The notes under the pieces: model-generated
Seen by the model: the letters and a program-made list of their open reading frames with translations, nothing else
What the model was told of the DNA's origin: nothing
Database searches by the model: none
Made by a program: the position numbers and the translations under genes
Part shown: positions 36,704-46,243 of the stretch, piece after piece
How the letters are laid out: each line of letters starts with the position of its first letter
Position numbering within the stretch: position 1 is the stretch's first letter
Source of the DNA: Sphingobium indicum BiD32
GTDB taxonomy: Bacteria > Pseudomonadota > Alphaproteobacteria > Sphingomonadales > Sphingomonadaceae
Length of the DNA stretch: 64,000 nucleotides
Direction of reading: 5' to 3'
NCBI RefSeq assembly: GCF_000382885.1
Contig: NZ_CAVK010000057.1
Coordinates: forward strand, 1 to 64,000

Positions 36704-38245
36704 ATGGCTACATTCCAGTCATCAGACGGGACGACAGAGGGGAGTCGATTGGCCGCGCAGGTTCCTGCGTCGAAGGACGAGGATGACATCGCCGCCCTGG
36801 CCAAGGGCGGGCGGACCAATGTGTTCGGCTTCCTCCTTCGCCTGGCTGCACGGCTACCCTTCCTGTTCATCGCGGGCCGGGTCTATGGTGCGGAAACATT
36901 GGGTCGCTTCGCCTATGCCGTGCTGGTGGTGGAATTTGTCGCGCAACTCGCCACGCTGGGGCTGAAACGCGGGCTGGCCGGTGCGCTCAGCCAGACCGAA
37001 CGGCCCCACGCGCATGTCGTCACCGACGCGATGCTGGTGACGATGATCGCCGCGCTGCTGGGTGCGGGGTTGCTGGTCGCCTTTCCGCAGGCGATGTTCC
37101 CCAATAGCGGCATCAACGGTCTCGACCGGCTGCTGGCGCTGATCGTCATTGCGGTCGCCGGGTCGGACGTGGCGCTGGCCGCCTGCGCCTACAAGTTCGA
37201 CGTCGGCGCAACGGTGCGGGCGCGGTCGATCATCGAACCCTGGGCGATCAGCATCTGCGCGTTCGCCTTTGCCTTTTATTCGACCCGCGACGGACTGATC
37301 CTGTCCTATGCGGTGTCGATGATCGCTGCCTTCATCGCCTCTATCATCCCGATGGCGCGCCATTATGGCCTGCCGGTGGGATGGCGGCCTGATGCCGGGC
37401 GGCTGTGGCGTCTGGCGCGGCGCAACCTGCCGCTGGCGGCCGCCGACGGGGTGGAATGGGGATCGCGGCGGCTGGACATGGCGATATTGGGCCTGTTCGT
37501 CAGCCCGGCGGTGATCGGCATCTATTATATCGCCCAGCAGGTTGCCTCGCTGCCGCAAAAACTCAAGACCAGCTTCGACCCGATATTGGGTCCGGTCATC
37601 ACCCGCAATCTGGCCGAGGGCAATATGGCCGCGATCGCCCGGCAGGTCAGCCAGGTCGGCTTCTGGATCATCGCCGCGCAGGCAGGCATTGCGCTGGCGC
37701 TGGGAATACCGGGCGAAGCGGTGATGGGGCTGGTCGGCCCGCATTTCGTCGGCGGCACCGGCGCGCTTGCCTTCCTGTTGATGGCCGAAGTGATCGCCGC
37801 CACCGCTGTCGTCAGCGAATCCGCGCTGGTCTATATCGCCCGCCACCGCAACCTGATGATCTCGCTCGTCATGATCGGTTGCCAGGCCGCTTTCAGCTTC
37901 GCGCTGATCCTGCTCGCCCGTCAACTCGACCTGCCGGTGATGGCCGTCGCCGCCGCCCCGGCGCTCGCCCTGTGCATGGCGCTGGCGGTCGGCGCCTTCG
38001 TCAAGGCGAGGCTGCTCGCCCGGCTGCTCAACGCGCCGGTCAACGCCTGGCGCTGGCCGTTGCTGAGCGCAGCGGGCGTCGCCTGCATCGTCGGTGCCGC
38101 CTTCGTCGCCCTGCCGCCGCGGCTCGAATGGGTCGAACTGGTCGTCGGCGTCTGGGCGATATTGGGCGCTTATGGCGTGGTCATCTGGCGTTGGGGCTTT
38201 GGCCCGGATGACCGCACCCTGTTCCGCAAGCAGAAGGCGGACTGA
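36704..38245 (+). CDS. Polysaccharide flippase, Wzx/MATE-like (MOP superfamily)
   Basis: The 513-residue polytopic protein has about 12-14 transmembrane helices. The start region has KGGRTNVFGFLLRLAARLPF, then a GRVYGAETLGRFAYAVLVVE helix pair common to O-antigen/teichoic flippases, then YYIAQQVASLPQKLKTSFDP and a final helix with VVIWRWGF. The likely role is transfer of lipid-linked glycan across the inner membrane. It is next to gpsA but is probably monocistronic. Its stop directly abuts the convergent adenosine kinase stop. Confidence 0.88.
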   Translation: MATFQSSDGTTEGSRLAAQVPASKDEDDIAALAKGGRTNVFGFLLRLAARLPFLFIAGRVYGAETLGRFAYAVLVVEFVAQLATLGLKRGLAGALSQTERPHAHVVTDAMLVTMIAALLGAGLLVAFPQAMFPNSGINGLDRLLALIVIAVAGSDVALAACAYKFDVGATVRARSIIEPWAISICAFAFAFYSTRDGLILSYAVSMIAAFIASIIPMARHYGLPVGWRPDAGRLWRLARRNLPLAAADGVEWGSRRLDMAILGLFVSPAVIGIYYIAQQVASLPQKLKTSFDPILGPVITRNLAEGNMAAIARQVSQVGFWIIAAQAGIALALGIPGEAVMGLVGPHFVGGTGALAFLLMAEVIAATAVVSESALVYIARHRNLMISLVMIGCQAAFSFALILLARQLDLPVMAVAAAPALALCMALAVGAFVKARLLARLLNAPVNAWRWPLLSAAGVACIVGAAFVALPPRLEWVELVVGVWAILGAYGVVIWRWGFGPDDRTLFRKQKAD

Positions 38246-39259
38246 TCAGGCGAATAGCCGATCGCGGATCACACCCAGATCATCCTCCGGCCGTGCGCCC
38301 CAGTGCGAGATCACCTCTGCCGCTGCTGCTGCGCCCAATGCCAGGCAGTCGGCCACGCTGCGCCCGTCAATATGGGCGGCGAGGAAACCGGCGGCGAACA
38401 AGTCGCCAGCACCCGTCGTGTCGATAATCTGCGCGACTGGCGCTGCGGGCGCTTCGTAACGCACGCCATCGACGATCGCGACCGCGCCCTTTTCGCTGCG
38501 GGTCGATACCAGCACCGGCACCTTGGCCGCGAAACGGGCCAGCGCCGCATCGAAATCATCGACCTGCGCCAGCGACTGGATTTCGCCCTCATTGGAAAAG
38601 AGGATGTCGATCTGGCCATTGTCGATCAGGTCGAGGAAGTCTGCGCGGTGGCGGTCGATCACGAAATTGTCGGACAGGGTGAAGGCAACCTTGCGCCCGG
38701 CCCCCCGCGCCGCGTCGATCGCCGCCCGCATTGCCGCGCGCGGCTGCTCCGGGTCCCACAAATAGCCTTCCAGATAGAGGATGCCGGCCGAACGGATCAT
38801 GTCGAGGTCGAGTGCGGCTGCGGGCAGGAATTGCGATGCACCCAGAAAGGTGTTCATCGTCCGCTGTGCGTCGGGTGTGACCAGGATCAGGCAGCGAGCG
38901 GTCGGCACGTCGCCCGTCATGGCGGGGGTGTCGAAGCGGATGCCGAGCGCGCGCACGTCATGGCTGAACACCGCGCCGAGCTGGTCGTCATTGACCTGCC
39001 CTATGAAACCGCATGTCTTGCCCAGCGCGGCGAGGCCCGCCAGCGTGTTGGCGGCCGATCCGCCGCTGATTTCCTTGGCCTGCGGCATGTCGGCATAGAG
39101 GGTTTCGGCCATGGCGGCGTCGATCAGCTGCATCCCGCCCTTGGTCAGCGCATGTTCGGCGAGGAAGGCGTCATCGCTGCGCGCGAGGACATCGACAATG
39201 GCGTTGCCGATGGCGACGACGTCGAGCGTCGGGGCCGAAACTGGAGCGGAAGCGGTCAC
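38246..39259 (-). CDS. Adenosine kinase, PfkB family
   Basis: The 337-residue protein has the ribokinase/PfkB signatures: GNAIVDVLARSDDAFL, the substrate-binding GGSAANTLAGLAALG, the anion-hole/catalytic DTTGAGDLFAAGFLA and GRSVADCLALGA. The EIS-GGSAANT and IFSNEGE-like segment (ILFSNEGEIQ) point to adenosine kinase rather than a sugar kinase. It phosphorylates adenosine to AMP. The GTG start at 39259 is preceded by AAGGAT. Divergent from the EI24 gene with 110 bases between. Confidence 0.88.
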   Translation of the reverse strand: MTASAPVSAPTLDVVAIGNAIVDVLARSDDAFLAEHALTKGGMQLIDAAMAETLYADMPQAKEISGGSAANTLAGLAALGKTCGFIGQVNDDQLGAVFSHDVRALGIRFDTPAMTGDVPTARCLILVTPDAQRTMNTFLGASQFLPAAALDLDMIRSAGILYLEGYLWDPEQPRAAMRAAIDAARGAGRKVAFTLSDNFVIDRHRADFLDLIDNGQIDILFSNEGEIQSLAQVDDFDAALARFAAKVPVLVSTRSEKGAVAIVDGVRYEAPAAPVAQIIDTTGAGDLFAAGFLAAHIDGRSVADCLALGAAAAAEVISHWGARPEDDLGVIRDRLFA

Positions 39260-39369
39260 GCAAAATCCTTATGGTGCGGGAAAGACAGGCCGCCGTCTCT
39301 ATCGGCGCGCGCGCAGCCATGCAACAGCGGGCGATTGACGGGTGCAGCCACAGGCCGGATAATGGTTCG

Positions 39370-40038
39370 ATGGTCCTGACCGCCGCACTGCGCGCCTTCC
39401 CTCTGATTTTCCACGCTGCCGCCCGGCGGTTGCTGGTCAAGACATTGCTGCTGACACTTTTGGTCTTTGCCCTGCTGGCGGTGGGCCTGTGGGCCGGATT
39501 CCATGCATTGCGCCTCCATTATGGCTGGGGCGGTGGCGGCCTGGCGGAGGCGGCGGCGACCGCGCTGATCGTCATCGCGGCAGGCTGGCTGTTGTTCCGC
39601 GCGACCGCTATGGCGGTGATGGGCCTGTTCGCCGACGACATTATCGCGGCGGTCGAGGCGGATCGCTACCCGGATGCAGCGGCGGATGCGCGCCCCGTCG
39701 GGCTGGCGCGCAGTATCCGTTACGCGCTGGCGTCGGTGGCCCGCACGCTGGGCTGGAACCTGCTGGCGCTGCCCGCTTACATCGCGCTGCTGGTGACGGG
39801 GGTGGGGACGATCGGGCTTTTTCTGGCGCTCAACGCCTATCTTCTGGGCCGCGATCTGGCCGACATGGTCGAGCCGCGCCATCCGGGTCATCCGCCGATC
39901 CCGCGTGGCAGCCGGTGGCTTCTGGGTCTCGCTTCGGCGCTTCTCTTCCTCATCCCGCTGGTCAACCTGCTTGCGCCGATCTGGAGCGCGGCTATGGCGG
40001 TCCACATGCTGCACGGCGTCAGAAGGAAGCCTGTATGA
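39370..40038 (+). CDS. EI24-domain (CysZ-like) membrane protein
   Basis: The 222-residue protein has six hydrophobic helices and the EI24 signature: AAATALIVIAAGWLLFRAT, LGWNLLALPAYIALLVTG, LALNAYLLGRDLADMVEPRH and LIPLVNLLAPIWSAAMAVHM. EI24/CysZ relatives have been linked to sulfate uptake. The precise role here is unknown. ATG 39370 starts MVLTAALRAF. Its stop overlaps the start of the following lipoprotein gene (ATGA), so the two are translationally coupled. Confidence 0.85.
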   Translation: MVLTAALRAFPLIFHAAARRLLVKTLLLTLLVFALLAVGLWAGFHALRLHYGWGGGGLAEAAATALIVIAAGWLLFRATAMAVMGLFADDIIAAVEADRYPDAAADARPVGLARSIRYALASVARTLGWNLLALPAYIALLVTGVGTIGLFLALNAYLLGRDLADMVEPRHPGHPPIPRGSRWLLGLASALLFLIPLVNLLAPIWSAAMAVHMLHGVRRKPV

Positions 40039-40409
40039 ACGCCCCCCGCCTTGCCCTGATCGCGCTGCTGGCGCTGCCGCTCGCCGCCTGTGGCGCGGGC
40101 GGCGTGGTACCGCAGACCGGCTACGCGCCGCCGCCCGCCGGTCCTCCGGCCAGCGCCTTTGGCAAGCCCGGCCCGCTGATGGGCGCGGACGCACGCGCGC
40201 TGACCCAGATGTTCGGCACGCCCCGGCTCGACATTCGCGAAACCACGGTGCGCAAGCTGCAATTTGCCAATGGCCGCTGCGTCCTCGACACCTATCTCTA
40301 CGCCCCGGCGCGCGGCAAGGAGCCGGTGGTGACCCATGTGGATGCGCGTTCGCCCGCTGGCAGCGACGTCGATCCGGCAGCCTGCGCGACCGCGTTGCGG
40401 GCGCGTTAG
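40035..40409 (+). CDS. Hypothetical lipoprotein, 124 aa
   Basis: The N-terminus is a lipoprotein signal peptide with lipobox LAAC ([16 protein letters not shown], Cys near residue 19), followed by a Pro/Ala-rich linker ([19 protein letters not shown]) and a small domain with [20 protein letters not shown] then a two-cysteine pair ([21 protein letters not shown]). The pattern resembles small alphaproteobacterial outer-membrane lipoproteins of the OmlA-like style. It is coupled to the EI24 gene. The end overlaps the convergent queG stop by four bases. Confidence 0.85.
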   Translation: MNAPRLALIALLALPLAACGAGGVVPQTGYAPPPAGPPASAFGKPGPLMGADARALTQMFGTPRLDIRETTVRKLQFANGRCVLDTYLYAPARGKEPVVTHVDARSPAGSDVDPAACATALRAR

Positions 40410-41452
40410 ACCGACAGCCGCCCGATCGCCCATATTGCCGCCTCAGCCACCACCGGATCGTCATCGCCCGCCAGCGCCTGCAACCGGCCCAGCAAGCGCG
40501 CGTCGCCGCTATTGCCCGCCGCGATCGCCGCATTCCGCACCATGCGGTTGCGGCCGATGCGTTTGATCGGGGAGCCGGAGAAGATTTCGCGAAAGGCGGC
40601 GTCGTCCAGCGCCAGCAGGTCGGCGATGGCGGGTGCGGCGAGTTCGGCGCGGCCGACGAAGGCTTTGTTGGCCGCCGCCGACTCGGCAAATTTATTCCAG
40701 GGGCAGACCGCCAGGCAATCGTCGCAGCCATAGATGCGGTTGCCGATGCCTTCGCGCAACTCGTGCGGGATCGGCCCCTTATGCTCGATCGTCAGATAGG
40801 AAATGCAGCGGCGCGCATCGACGACATAGGGGGACGGGAAAGCATCCGTCGGGCAGGCAGTCTGGCAGGCGGTACAACTGCCGCAATGGTCGATCTCCGG
40901 CGCGTCGGGTTGCAGCGCGATTTCAGTGTAGATCGCGCCCAGAAACAGCCAGCTGCCATGCTGGCGGCTGACCAGATTGCTATGCTTGCCCTGCCAGCCC
41001 AGCCCGGCCCCCTGCGCCAGCGGCTTTTCCATGACCGGGGCGGTATCGACGAAAACCTTGAGCGCGCCCGGCTGCTGCTCGACCAGCCAGCGGGCCAGCG
41101 CCTTCAACCCCTTCTTGACGACATCATGATAGTCTTTGCCCTGCGCATAGACCGAGATGCGCGCGCGGTCGCCCACGTCCGCCAGCGCCAACGGATCGCG
41201 CCCCGGCGCATAGCTCATCCCCAGCATCACGACGCTGCGCACATCAGGCCACAGGTCGCGCGGCGATCCGCGTTGCCCGGCGCGTTCGGCCATCCACAGC
41301 ATGTCGCCATGATGGCCCGCGTCCAGCCATTCGCCCAGCCGCTGCCCGGCCTGCGGCGCGACATCGGCGGGCGCGATGGCGCAGACGGCGAAGCCGAGCG
41401 CAGCGGCCTGCGCCTTCAGGCGGGTTTCCAAGCTTTCCATTTGCGTTGGCAT
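40406..41452 (-). CDS. queG: Epoxyqueuosine reductase
   Basis: The 348-residue protein carries two [4Fe-4S] cluster motifs, [12 protein letters not shown] (about 186-197) and [13 protein letters not shown], plus a cobalamin-binding N-terminal domain ([20 protein letters not shown]) and a C-terminal HEAT-like repeat ([18 protein letters not shown]). QueG reduces epoxyqueuosine to queuosine at position 34 of tRNAs, using B12. No other queuosine gene is nearby. The ATG at 41452 fits family length. Confidence 0.95.
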   Translation of the reverse strand: MPTQMESLETRLKAQAAALGFAVCAIAPADVAPQAGQRLGEWLDAGHHGDMLWMAERAGQRGSPRDLWPDVRSVVMLGMSYAPGRDPLALADVGDRARISVYAQGKDYHDVVKKGLKALARWLVEQQPGALKVFVDTAPVMEKPLAQGAGLGWQGKHSNLVSRQHGSWLFLGAIYTEIALQPDAPEIDHCGSCTACQTACPTDAFPSPYVVDARRCISYLTIEHKGPIPHELREGIGNRIYGCDDCLAVCPWNKFAESAAANKAFVGRAELAAPAIADLLALDDAAFREIFSGSPIKRIGRNRMVRNAAIAAGNSGDARLLGRLQALAGDDDPVVAEAAIWAIGRLSV

Positions 41453-41474
41453 GGGGTGACACTATCAGGAGCGG

Positions 41475-42440
41475 ATGAACGGCGACACTCCGGCCCCGCC
41501 CCTCCGCTATGCGCTCGAAGGCCATGGCCTTGTCAAGACATTCGGCAGCTTCCGCGCGGTCGATGGCGTCGATATCGCCGTGCCTGCGGGGGCCATCTAT
41601 GGCGTGCTTGGCCCCAATGGCGCAGGCAAGACCACGCTGCTGCGCACATTGTTGGGCATTATCGACCCGGATGAAGGGACGCGATCGCTGCTGGGGGATG
41701 CCGCGCCGCTGCGCATGGCGCGGCAGGTGGGCTATCTGCCGGAAGAACGCGGACTCTATCCGTCGATGAAGGCGTTTGAGGCGATCGCCTTCATGGGCGC
41801 ACTGCGCGGATTGCCGCTGAAACAAGGGCGCGAACGGGCGCGGGCGATGCTGGAGGGGCATGGCATGGGCGGCGCGATCGACAAGCCGATCCGCCAGTTG
41901 TCCAAGGGCATGGCCCAGACGGTGCAATTGTTCGGCACGATCATCCACGAACCCCGGCTGATCGTGCTGGACGAACCATTTTCCGGACTGGACGCGATCA
42001 ATCAGGAGAAGCTGGAGGCGCTGATCCGGGAGCAGGCGCGGCGGGGCGTCACCATCCTTTTTTCCACCCATGTCATCGCCCATGCCGAACGCTTGTGTGA
42101 ACGCATCGCCATCGTCGCGGGCGGACGCATCAGGTTCGAGGGGACGGTGGCCGATGCGCGCGACCAGTTGCGCCCGCAGGTACGGCTGCGCACCAGGGCG
42201 AGCGACGGGGCGTGGCGGCGCGCGCTACCCGGCGATACGGTGGTGGAGGACGGTGCGTGGCATTTCGCCCTGCCCGACGACGGTATAGAGCCGCTGCTGC
42301 GCGCGCTGCTGGACGGCCATGCGGGGATTGAGAGCCTGTCGATCGAGCGGCCCGGCCTGCACGACGCCTTTGTCGCCATTGCAGGCGAAGCGACCGCACG
42401 GCAGATGGACGACGCGCAGGCACGGGAGCAGGAGGCATGA
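41475..42440 (+). CDS. ABC transporter ATP-binding protein (NatA/DrrA-like)
   Basis: The 321-residue ATPase has Walker A VLGPNGAGKTTLLRTLLG (about residues 48-65), a Q-loop at VGYLPEERGLYPS, signature QLSKGMAQTVQLFG and Walker B LIVLDEPFSGLDAINQEK. A C-terminal extension after the H-loop (FSTHVIAHAERL) is typical of NatA/DrrA exporters. With the following permease it forms an ABC-2 exporter whose substrate is unknown. The permease start overlaps its stop by four bases. Confidence 0.92.
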   Translation: MNGDTPAPPLRYALEGHGLVKTFGSFRAVDGVDIAVPAGAIYGVLGPNGAGKTTLLRTLLGIIDPDEGTRSLLGDAAPLRMARQVGYLPEERGLYPSMKAFEAIAFMGALRGLPLKQGRERARAMLEGHGMGGAIDKPIRQLSKGMAQTVQLFGTIIHEPRLIVLDEPFSGLDAINQEKLEALIREQARRGVTILFSTHVIAHAERLCERIAIVAGGRIRFEGTVADARDQLRPQVRLRTRASDGAWRRALPGDTVVEDGAWHFALPDDGIEPLLRALLDGHAGIESLSIERPGLHDAFVAIAGEATARQMDDAQAREQEA

Positions 42441-43627
42441 GGGAAATGCTGCGCGCCGCTCTGGTCATCGCCCGGCGGGATTTCACCGCGGTGGTGCTGT
42501 CGCGCACCTTCATCCTGTTCCTGCTCGGACCATTGCTGCCGATCCTGATCGGCATGGCCTTTGGCGGGCTGGGCGAGAAAATCTCCAGCACCGACCTGCG
42601 CCCGGTGGTCGGCATTGCCATGCCCGCGAGCGAGGCGGCGCGGCTAGAGCGTGCGCACCAGCGCCTGACCGAACGGATGGGAGAACAGGCGCTGGTCCGG
42701 TTGCGGCGCGTGCCGCTGGCCCCTGCACCGCGCGAACAGCTGGCGCGGGCCGATTCGGCGGTGGTGGCGATCCTTTCGGGTTCGGTGGCGCACCCGATCC
42801 TGACCGGCAAGCCCGATGATCTCGACAAGATGCAGGGCGATCTCAGCCTGATCGCCAGCGCGGCGCAGGCGGAAAATACGCTGCGGCTGGTGCAGGTGGA
42901 GCGGCAGGAGGTCGCCACCAGCCTGGGCGCGCAGGCGCAGGCGCGACTGTTGATCGGGCGGGTGGCGCAGGTGGTCATGTTCTTCCTGACGATCCTGCTG
43001 GCGGGCATGATCCTGTCCAATCTGGTAGAAGAAAAAACTAACAAGATCATCGAGATATTGGCCGCTGCCGTGCCGATAGACGCGATTTTTCTGGGCAAGT
43101 TGATGGCGATGCTGGCGATGAGCTTTGTCGGCATCGCCTTCTGGGGCGGGACGGCGTTCGCCATCTTCCTGGCGCTGCATGGAAGCGCGGCGGGCCTGCC
43201 TGCGCCAGCGGTCGGCTGGCCGATCTTCCTGATCCTTGCCGTCTTTTATTTCGCGATGGCCTACACGCTGCTGGGATCGCTTTTCCTGGGAATCGGCGCG
43301 CAAGCTGCGACGGTGCGGGAGGTGCAGACGCTGAACATGCCGGTGACGATGGGGCAGATGCTGATCTTCTTTTTTGCGAGCTACGCCGTCGACCATATGG
43401 GATCGCCCGCGGAGGTTGCCGCGACGATATTCCCGTTCAGTTCGCCCTTCGCCATGATCGCGCGGGCGGCGCAGGATGACGCGCTATGGCCGCATCTGCT
43501 GGCGCTGCTGTGGCAGGCGGCGTTCGTGGCGCTGATCATCCGCGTTGGTGTGCTGCTGTTCCGCCGCCATGTCATGCAGTCGGGCGGGCGCTGGTGGAAA
43601 AATCTGTTCAGGAACACGACAGGTTGA
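42437..43627 (+). CDS. ABC-2 type permease (NatB-like)
   Basis: The 396-residue protein has an N-terminal helix (ALVIARRDFTAVVLSRTFILFL), a large extracytoplasmic domain (about 45-175) and five more helices including the conserved VEEKTNKIIEILAAAVP that follows helix 2, then a helix ending with SSPFAMIARAAQDDALW. The architecture is that of NatB/YhaP exporters, which are thought to expel ions, peptides or lipids. It forms an ATGA-coupled pair with the ATPase gene. Confidence 0.9.
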   Translation: MREMLRAALVIARRDFTAVVLSRTFILFLLGPLLPILIGMAFGGLGEKISSTDLRPVVGIAMPASEAARLERAHQRLTERMGEQALVRLRRVPLAPAPREQLARADSAVVAILSGSVAHPILTGKPDDLDKMQGDLSLIASAAQAENTLRLVQVERQEVATSLGAQAQARLLIGRVAQVVMFFLTILLAGMILSNLVEEKTNKIIEILAAAVPIDAIFLGKLMAMLAMSFVGIAFWGGTAFAIFLALHGSAAGLPAPAVGWPIFLILAVFYFAMAYTLLGSLFLGIGAQAATVREVQTLNMPVTMGQMLIFFFASYAVDHMGSPAEVAATIFPFSSPFAMIARAAQDDALWPHLLALLWQAAFVALIIRVGVLLFRRHVMQSGGRWWKNLFRNTTG

Positions 43628-43645
43628 CGGGTGTTGAAGGACATC

Positions 43646-44122
43646 ATGAACCGGCGACTTTTCCTGAGCGGCGTGACGACCGGCGCGGTGGCGCTGGGCT
43701 GGTGGCGGCTGGGCCTTGACCGGGCGGAAGCCGCCTATCCCTTTACCCTGAGCGACGCGGAATGGCGCAAGCGGTTGTCACCGCTCGCCTATAATGTGCT
43801 GCGTAAACAGGCGACCGAGCATCCCTTCACCAGTCCGCTCAACAAGGAGCGTCGGGCGGGCGTCTTTGCCTGCGCCGGGTGCGGGCAAAAATTGTTCAGT
43901 TCCAAAACCAAGTTTGATAGTGGCACGGGCTGGCCCAGCTTCTATGCGCCGCTGCCCAGGGCGGTCGGTACCAGCCGCGACTTCGATCTGGGTTATCCCC
44001 GCACCGAAGTCCATTGCGCACGCTGTGGCGGGCATCTGGGTCATGTGTTCGATGACGGACCCAGGCCCACGGGGCTGCGCTATTGCATGAACGGGGTGGC
44101 GCTCAGCTTCGTGGCGGCCTGA
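43646..44122 (+). CDS. msrB: Peptide methionine (R)-sulfoxide reductase, Tat-exported
   Basis: The 158-residue protein has a twin-arginine signal (MNRRLFLSGVTTGAVALGWW, residues 1-20) then the MsrB domain with Zn cysteines in FACAGCGQKLF and HCARCGGHLGHVF, the GTGWPSFYAPLP segment and the catalytic cysteine in RYCMNGVALSF. It reduces methionine-R-sulfoxide, apparently in the periplasm or at the membrane. ATG 43646 follows AAGGA. The end overlaps the convergent glycan gene stop by 20 bases. It is 18 bases after the ABC permease. Confidence 0.93.
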   Translation: MNRRLFLSGVTTGAVALGWWRLGLDRAEAAYPFTLSDAEWRKRLSPLAYNVLRKQATEHPFTSPLNKERRAGVFACAGCGQKLFSSKTKFDSGTGWPSFYAPLPRAVGTSRDFDLGYPRTEVHCARCGGHLGHVFDDGPRPTGLRYCMNGVALSFVAA

Positions 44123-45866
44123 TCCGATAGATTTTCAGCGGGCCTCTGCTGGGCAATTGTTCCAGCCAATCCGGCGTCGCGCCGCGCGCCAGTTGGGCGG
44201 CGAGGCCGTTGCGATTGGCTTCGCCATAGAGGCGATATTCGTTGAGGCCGTCGCAGGTCACGACGTAACGGGCGCCGGTCGCTTCGATCACGGAACGGGC
44301 CTGATCGGGCGCATACACAAAGCCTCCGATCACGGCCGTGATGCCTGCGGCGTTGCGATGATGGGCGGTGCCAATGACGCTGTGGCGGGTCTGGACGAGA
44401 ATGTCGGGGCCAAGGTCGAGCGGTGCGAACAGGGTGGCGGGCGGCAGCCCACGGAGCGTAGCCAGCAGGTTGGCCGCGCGACAATTCGCGCTGGCTTTCT
44501 TCGCAGGTTCGGGCGTGGCAGCGTTCGCAACCCAGAGCGCACACAGGCCCGCCGGGGTCAGCAACACCAGCGCGACCGATCCGAATATCCGCACGATGGC
44601 GCTGGCGGACGCCTGCACCCGGCGGAACAAGGCGATCAACAGCCAGGCAGTGCCGGGCAGCGCCAGCACATGCGCCACCGACACGGCGCGCATCACCATG
44701 ATTGCAACCAGCATGGCTCCGGTCAGTAGCAACGCCAGCGTCAGCCAGCGCATCCGCGCCGGACCGCCTGCACTGCGCGCGGCCAGCAGGGTCGCGATCA
44801 GGCCCAGCAGCGTGGGCAGCAGGATCACGCCCGCCATCGACAGACTCTGTTCCCAGATCGGGCGCCCTTCCATCACCTGCAAATACCAGAGCTTGTAGGC
44901 GAGCGGTCCCAGCGCGGCGAAGGGATCGCCTGACAGGCATGGCCCGCCGGTCAGCGTGAAGGTCACCAGCGCCGCGCCGCCGCCTGTGGCGGCGATCAGG
45001 AAACGACGCGGCGGGCTGAACGGGCCGATCAGGCGCGCAGCCAGAAGCGTTGCAGCGGCCAATGCTACCAGTGGCCAGACATAAACGAAGGACAGCGCAT
45101 CGCAGTGGCGCGCCAGCACCGCAGCGGGACCACGCAACAGCATGAGCGGCAGGAGAGCGGACGCGCCAAGGGCGACAGTGAAACCGACATAGCGCGGCGT
45201 TTCGGCCCGGTCGATCCAGTGGCGCAGGGCAAAGACGGCGGCAAACAGGGCAGCATAGGGCAGGCCTTCGCTCGAAATCTGGAGCCAGAGCGCCAGCACC
45301 AGCCCCGCAACGATGCCACCGCGCAACGGGCGGGGGTCCATCGCGCCGCACAGCGCCAGCGTGGCCGCCATGATCTGCCAGCCATGATGGTCGATCCGCA
45401 GCGGCGTGAACTGGACGAGAATGGACGGTGCAGTCAGCAGCAATGCGACAGCCAGCAGCGCAATCCCTGCCCCGGCAATCCGTTTCGCTGCAATGAACAA
45501 GGCTGTCGTCAGCCCGGCCAGCAGCAGTAGCGGCACAATGGCGCAAGCGACCAGCTCTGCCGTCGCCATGCCCAGCAGCGGGCGCAGCAGCAGGATCAGT
45601 CCTGCGATCGGCATATCGACGATCCGCGACCAGTGCATCGGGCCGCCTGTGGGCGGGTTCACCCGATGCTGGCTCACATCCCAGAAGGCCTGCCCGCCGA
45701 TCCAGTCGCGCACCTGCGCCAGCCGCATCGCATCATCGGGGTCGCGAAAGCCGAGCGTCGAAAAATCGCCCCGGAACAGCCATAGCATCGCCGCGCTGCA
45801 TAGCAGCCAGGCGAGAAGCGCCAGCAGCGCCGCCCGCTTGCCGTCAGACGCGGGCAAAGACGCCAT
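44103..45866 (-). CDS. Polytopic membrane protein, GT-C-like
   Basis: The 587-residue protein has about 11-13 hydrophobic helices. Near the start, in the first extracytoplasmic loop, is DPDDAMRLAQVRDWIGGQAF followed by NPPTGGPMHWSRIVDMPIAG, an acidic D-x-D-like pattern as in GT-C glycosyltransferases of the PMT/STT3 kind. The C-terminal 100 residues look like a soluble periplasmic domain. The ATG at 45866 lies inside the last codons of gtrA, so the two are coupled. The donor is probably a polyprenyl-linked sugar, by inference from GtrA and the FAD oxidoreductase next to it. Confidence 0.75.
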   Translation of the reverse strand: MASLPASDGKRAALLALLAWLLCSAAMLWLFRGDFSTLGFRDPDDAMRLAQVRDWIGGQAFWDVSQHRVNPPTGGPMHWSRIVDMPIAGLILLLRPLLGMATAELVACAIVPLLLLAGLTTALFIAAKRIAGAGIALLAVALLLTAPSILVQFTPLRIDHHGWQIMAATLALCGAMDPRPLRGGIVAGLVLALWLQISSEGLPYAALFAAVFALRHWIDRAETPRYVGFTVALGASALLPLMLLRGPAAVLARHCDALSFVYVWPLVALAAATLLAARLIGPFSPPRRFLIAATGGGAALVTFTLTGGPCLSGDPFAALGPLAYKLWYLQVMEGRPIWEQSLSMAGVILLPTLLGLIATLLAARSAGGPARMRWLTLALLLTGAMLVAIMVMRAVSVAHVLALPGTAWLLIALFRRVQASASAIVRIFGSVALVLLTPAGLCALWVANAATPEPAKKASANCRAANLLATLRGLPPATLFAPLDLGPDILVQTRHSVIGTAHHRNAAGITAVIGGFVYAPDQARSVIEATGARYVVTCDGLNEYRLYGEANRNGLAAQLARGATPDWLEQLPSRGPLKIYRIRPPRS

Positions 45867-46239
45867 ATTTGCGGATCGCATAGACGGTGAGGAAGCTGAC
45901 CGGGACGGACAGCAATTTGGCGATCGTCGGCGCAACGCCGACCATGCTCAGCCCGCCGACCATGGCCAGCGTGATACCCATGCCCAGCAGTGCGCTCGCC
46001 ACAAATCCGGCGCGCTGCGCATGGGTCGGGCCGGTCCCGGTATCGAATACGAAGCGGATGCTGATGGTCCAGTGGACGGCGAGGCCGATGGCATAGCCGC
46101 CGAACGCCGCCAGCATCGGGGCCGCGCCGAAATGGTCCAGCATCAGGAACAGGGCCATGTCGCTGGACAGCGCGCAGATGCTGGCCAGCAGATAGCGGGC
46201 GAACATCAGTCGCGCGACCAGCGCCATCAGGACGCGCAC
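45844..46239 (-). CDS. GtrA-family membrane protein
   Basis: The 131-residue protein has four transmembrane helices with the GtrA-like AFGGYAIGLAVHWTISIRFVF near helix 2-3 and the end SFLTVYAIRKYGVFARV. GtrA proteins are small flippase-like partners for polyprenyl-phosphate-linked sugars used in O-antigen, teichoic or arabinan decoration. It is flanked on both sides by, and coupled to, the GT-C-like gene (23-base overlap) and 4 bases from the FAD oxidoreductase. Confidence 0.87.
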   Translation of the reverse strand: MRVLMALVARLMFARYLLASICALSSDMALFLMLDHFGAAPMLAAFGGYAIGLAVHWTISIRFVFDTGTGPTHAQRAGFVASALLGMGITLAMVGGLSMVGVAPTIAKLLSVPVSFLTVYAIRKYGVFARV

Positions 46240-46243
46240 CGGA

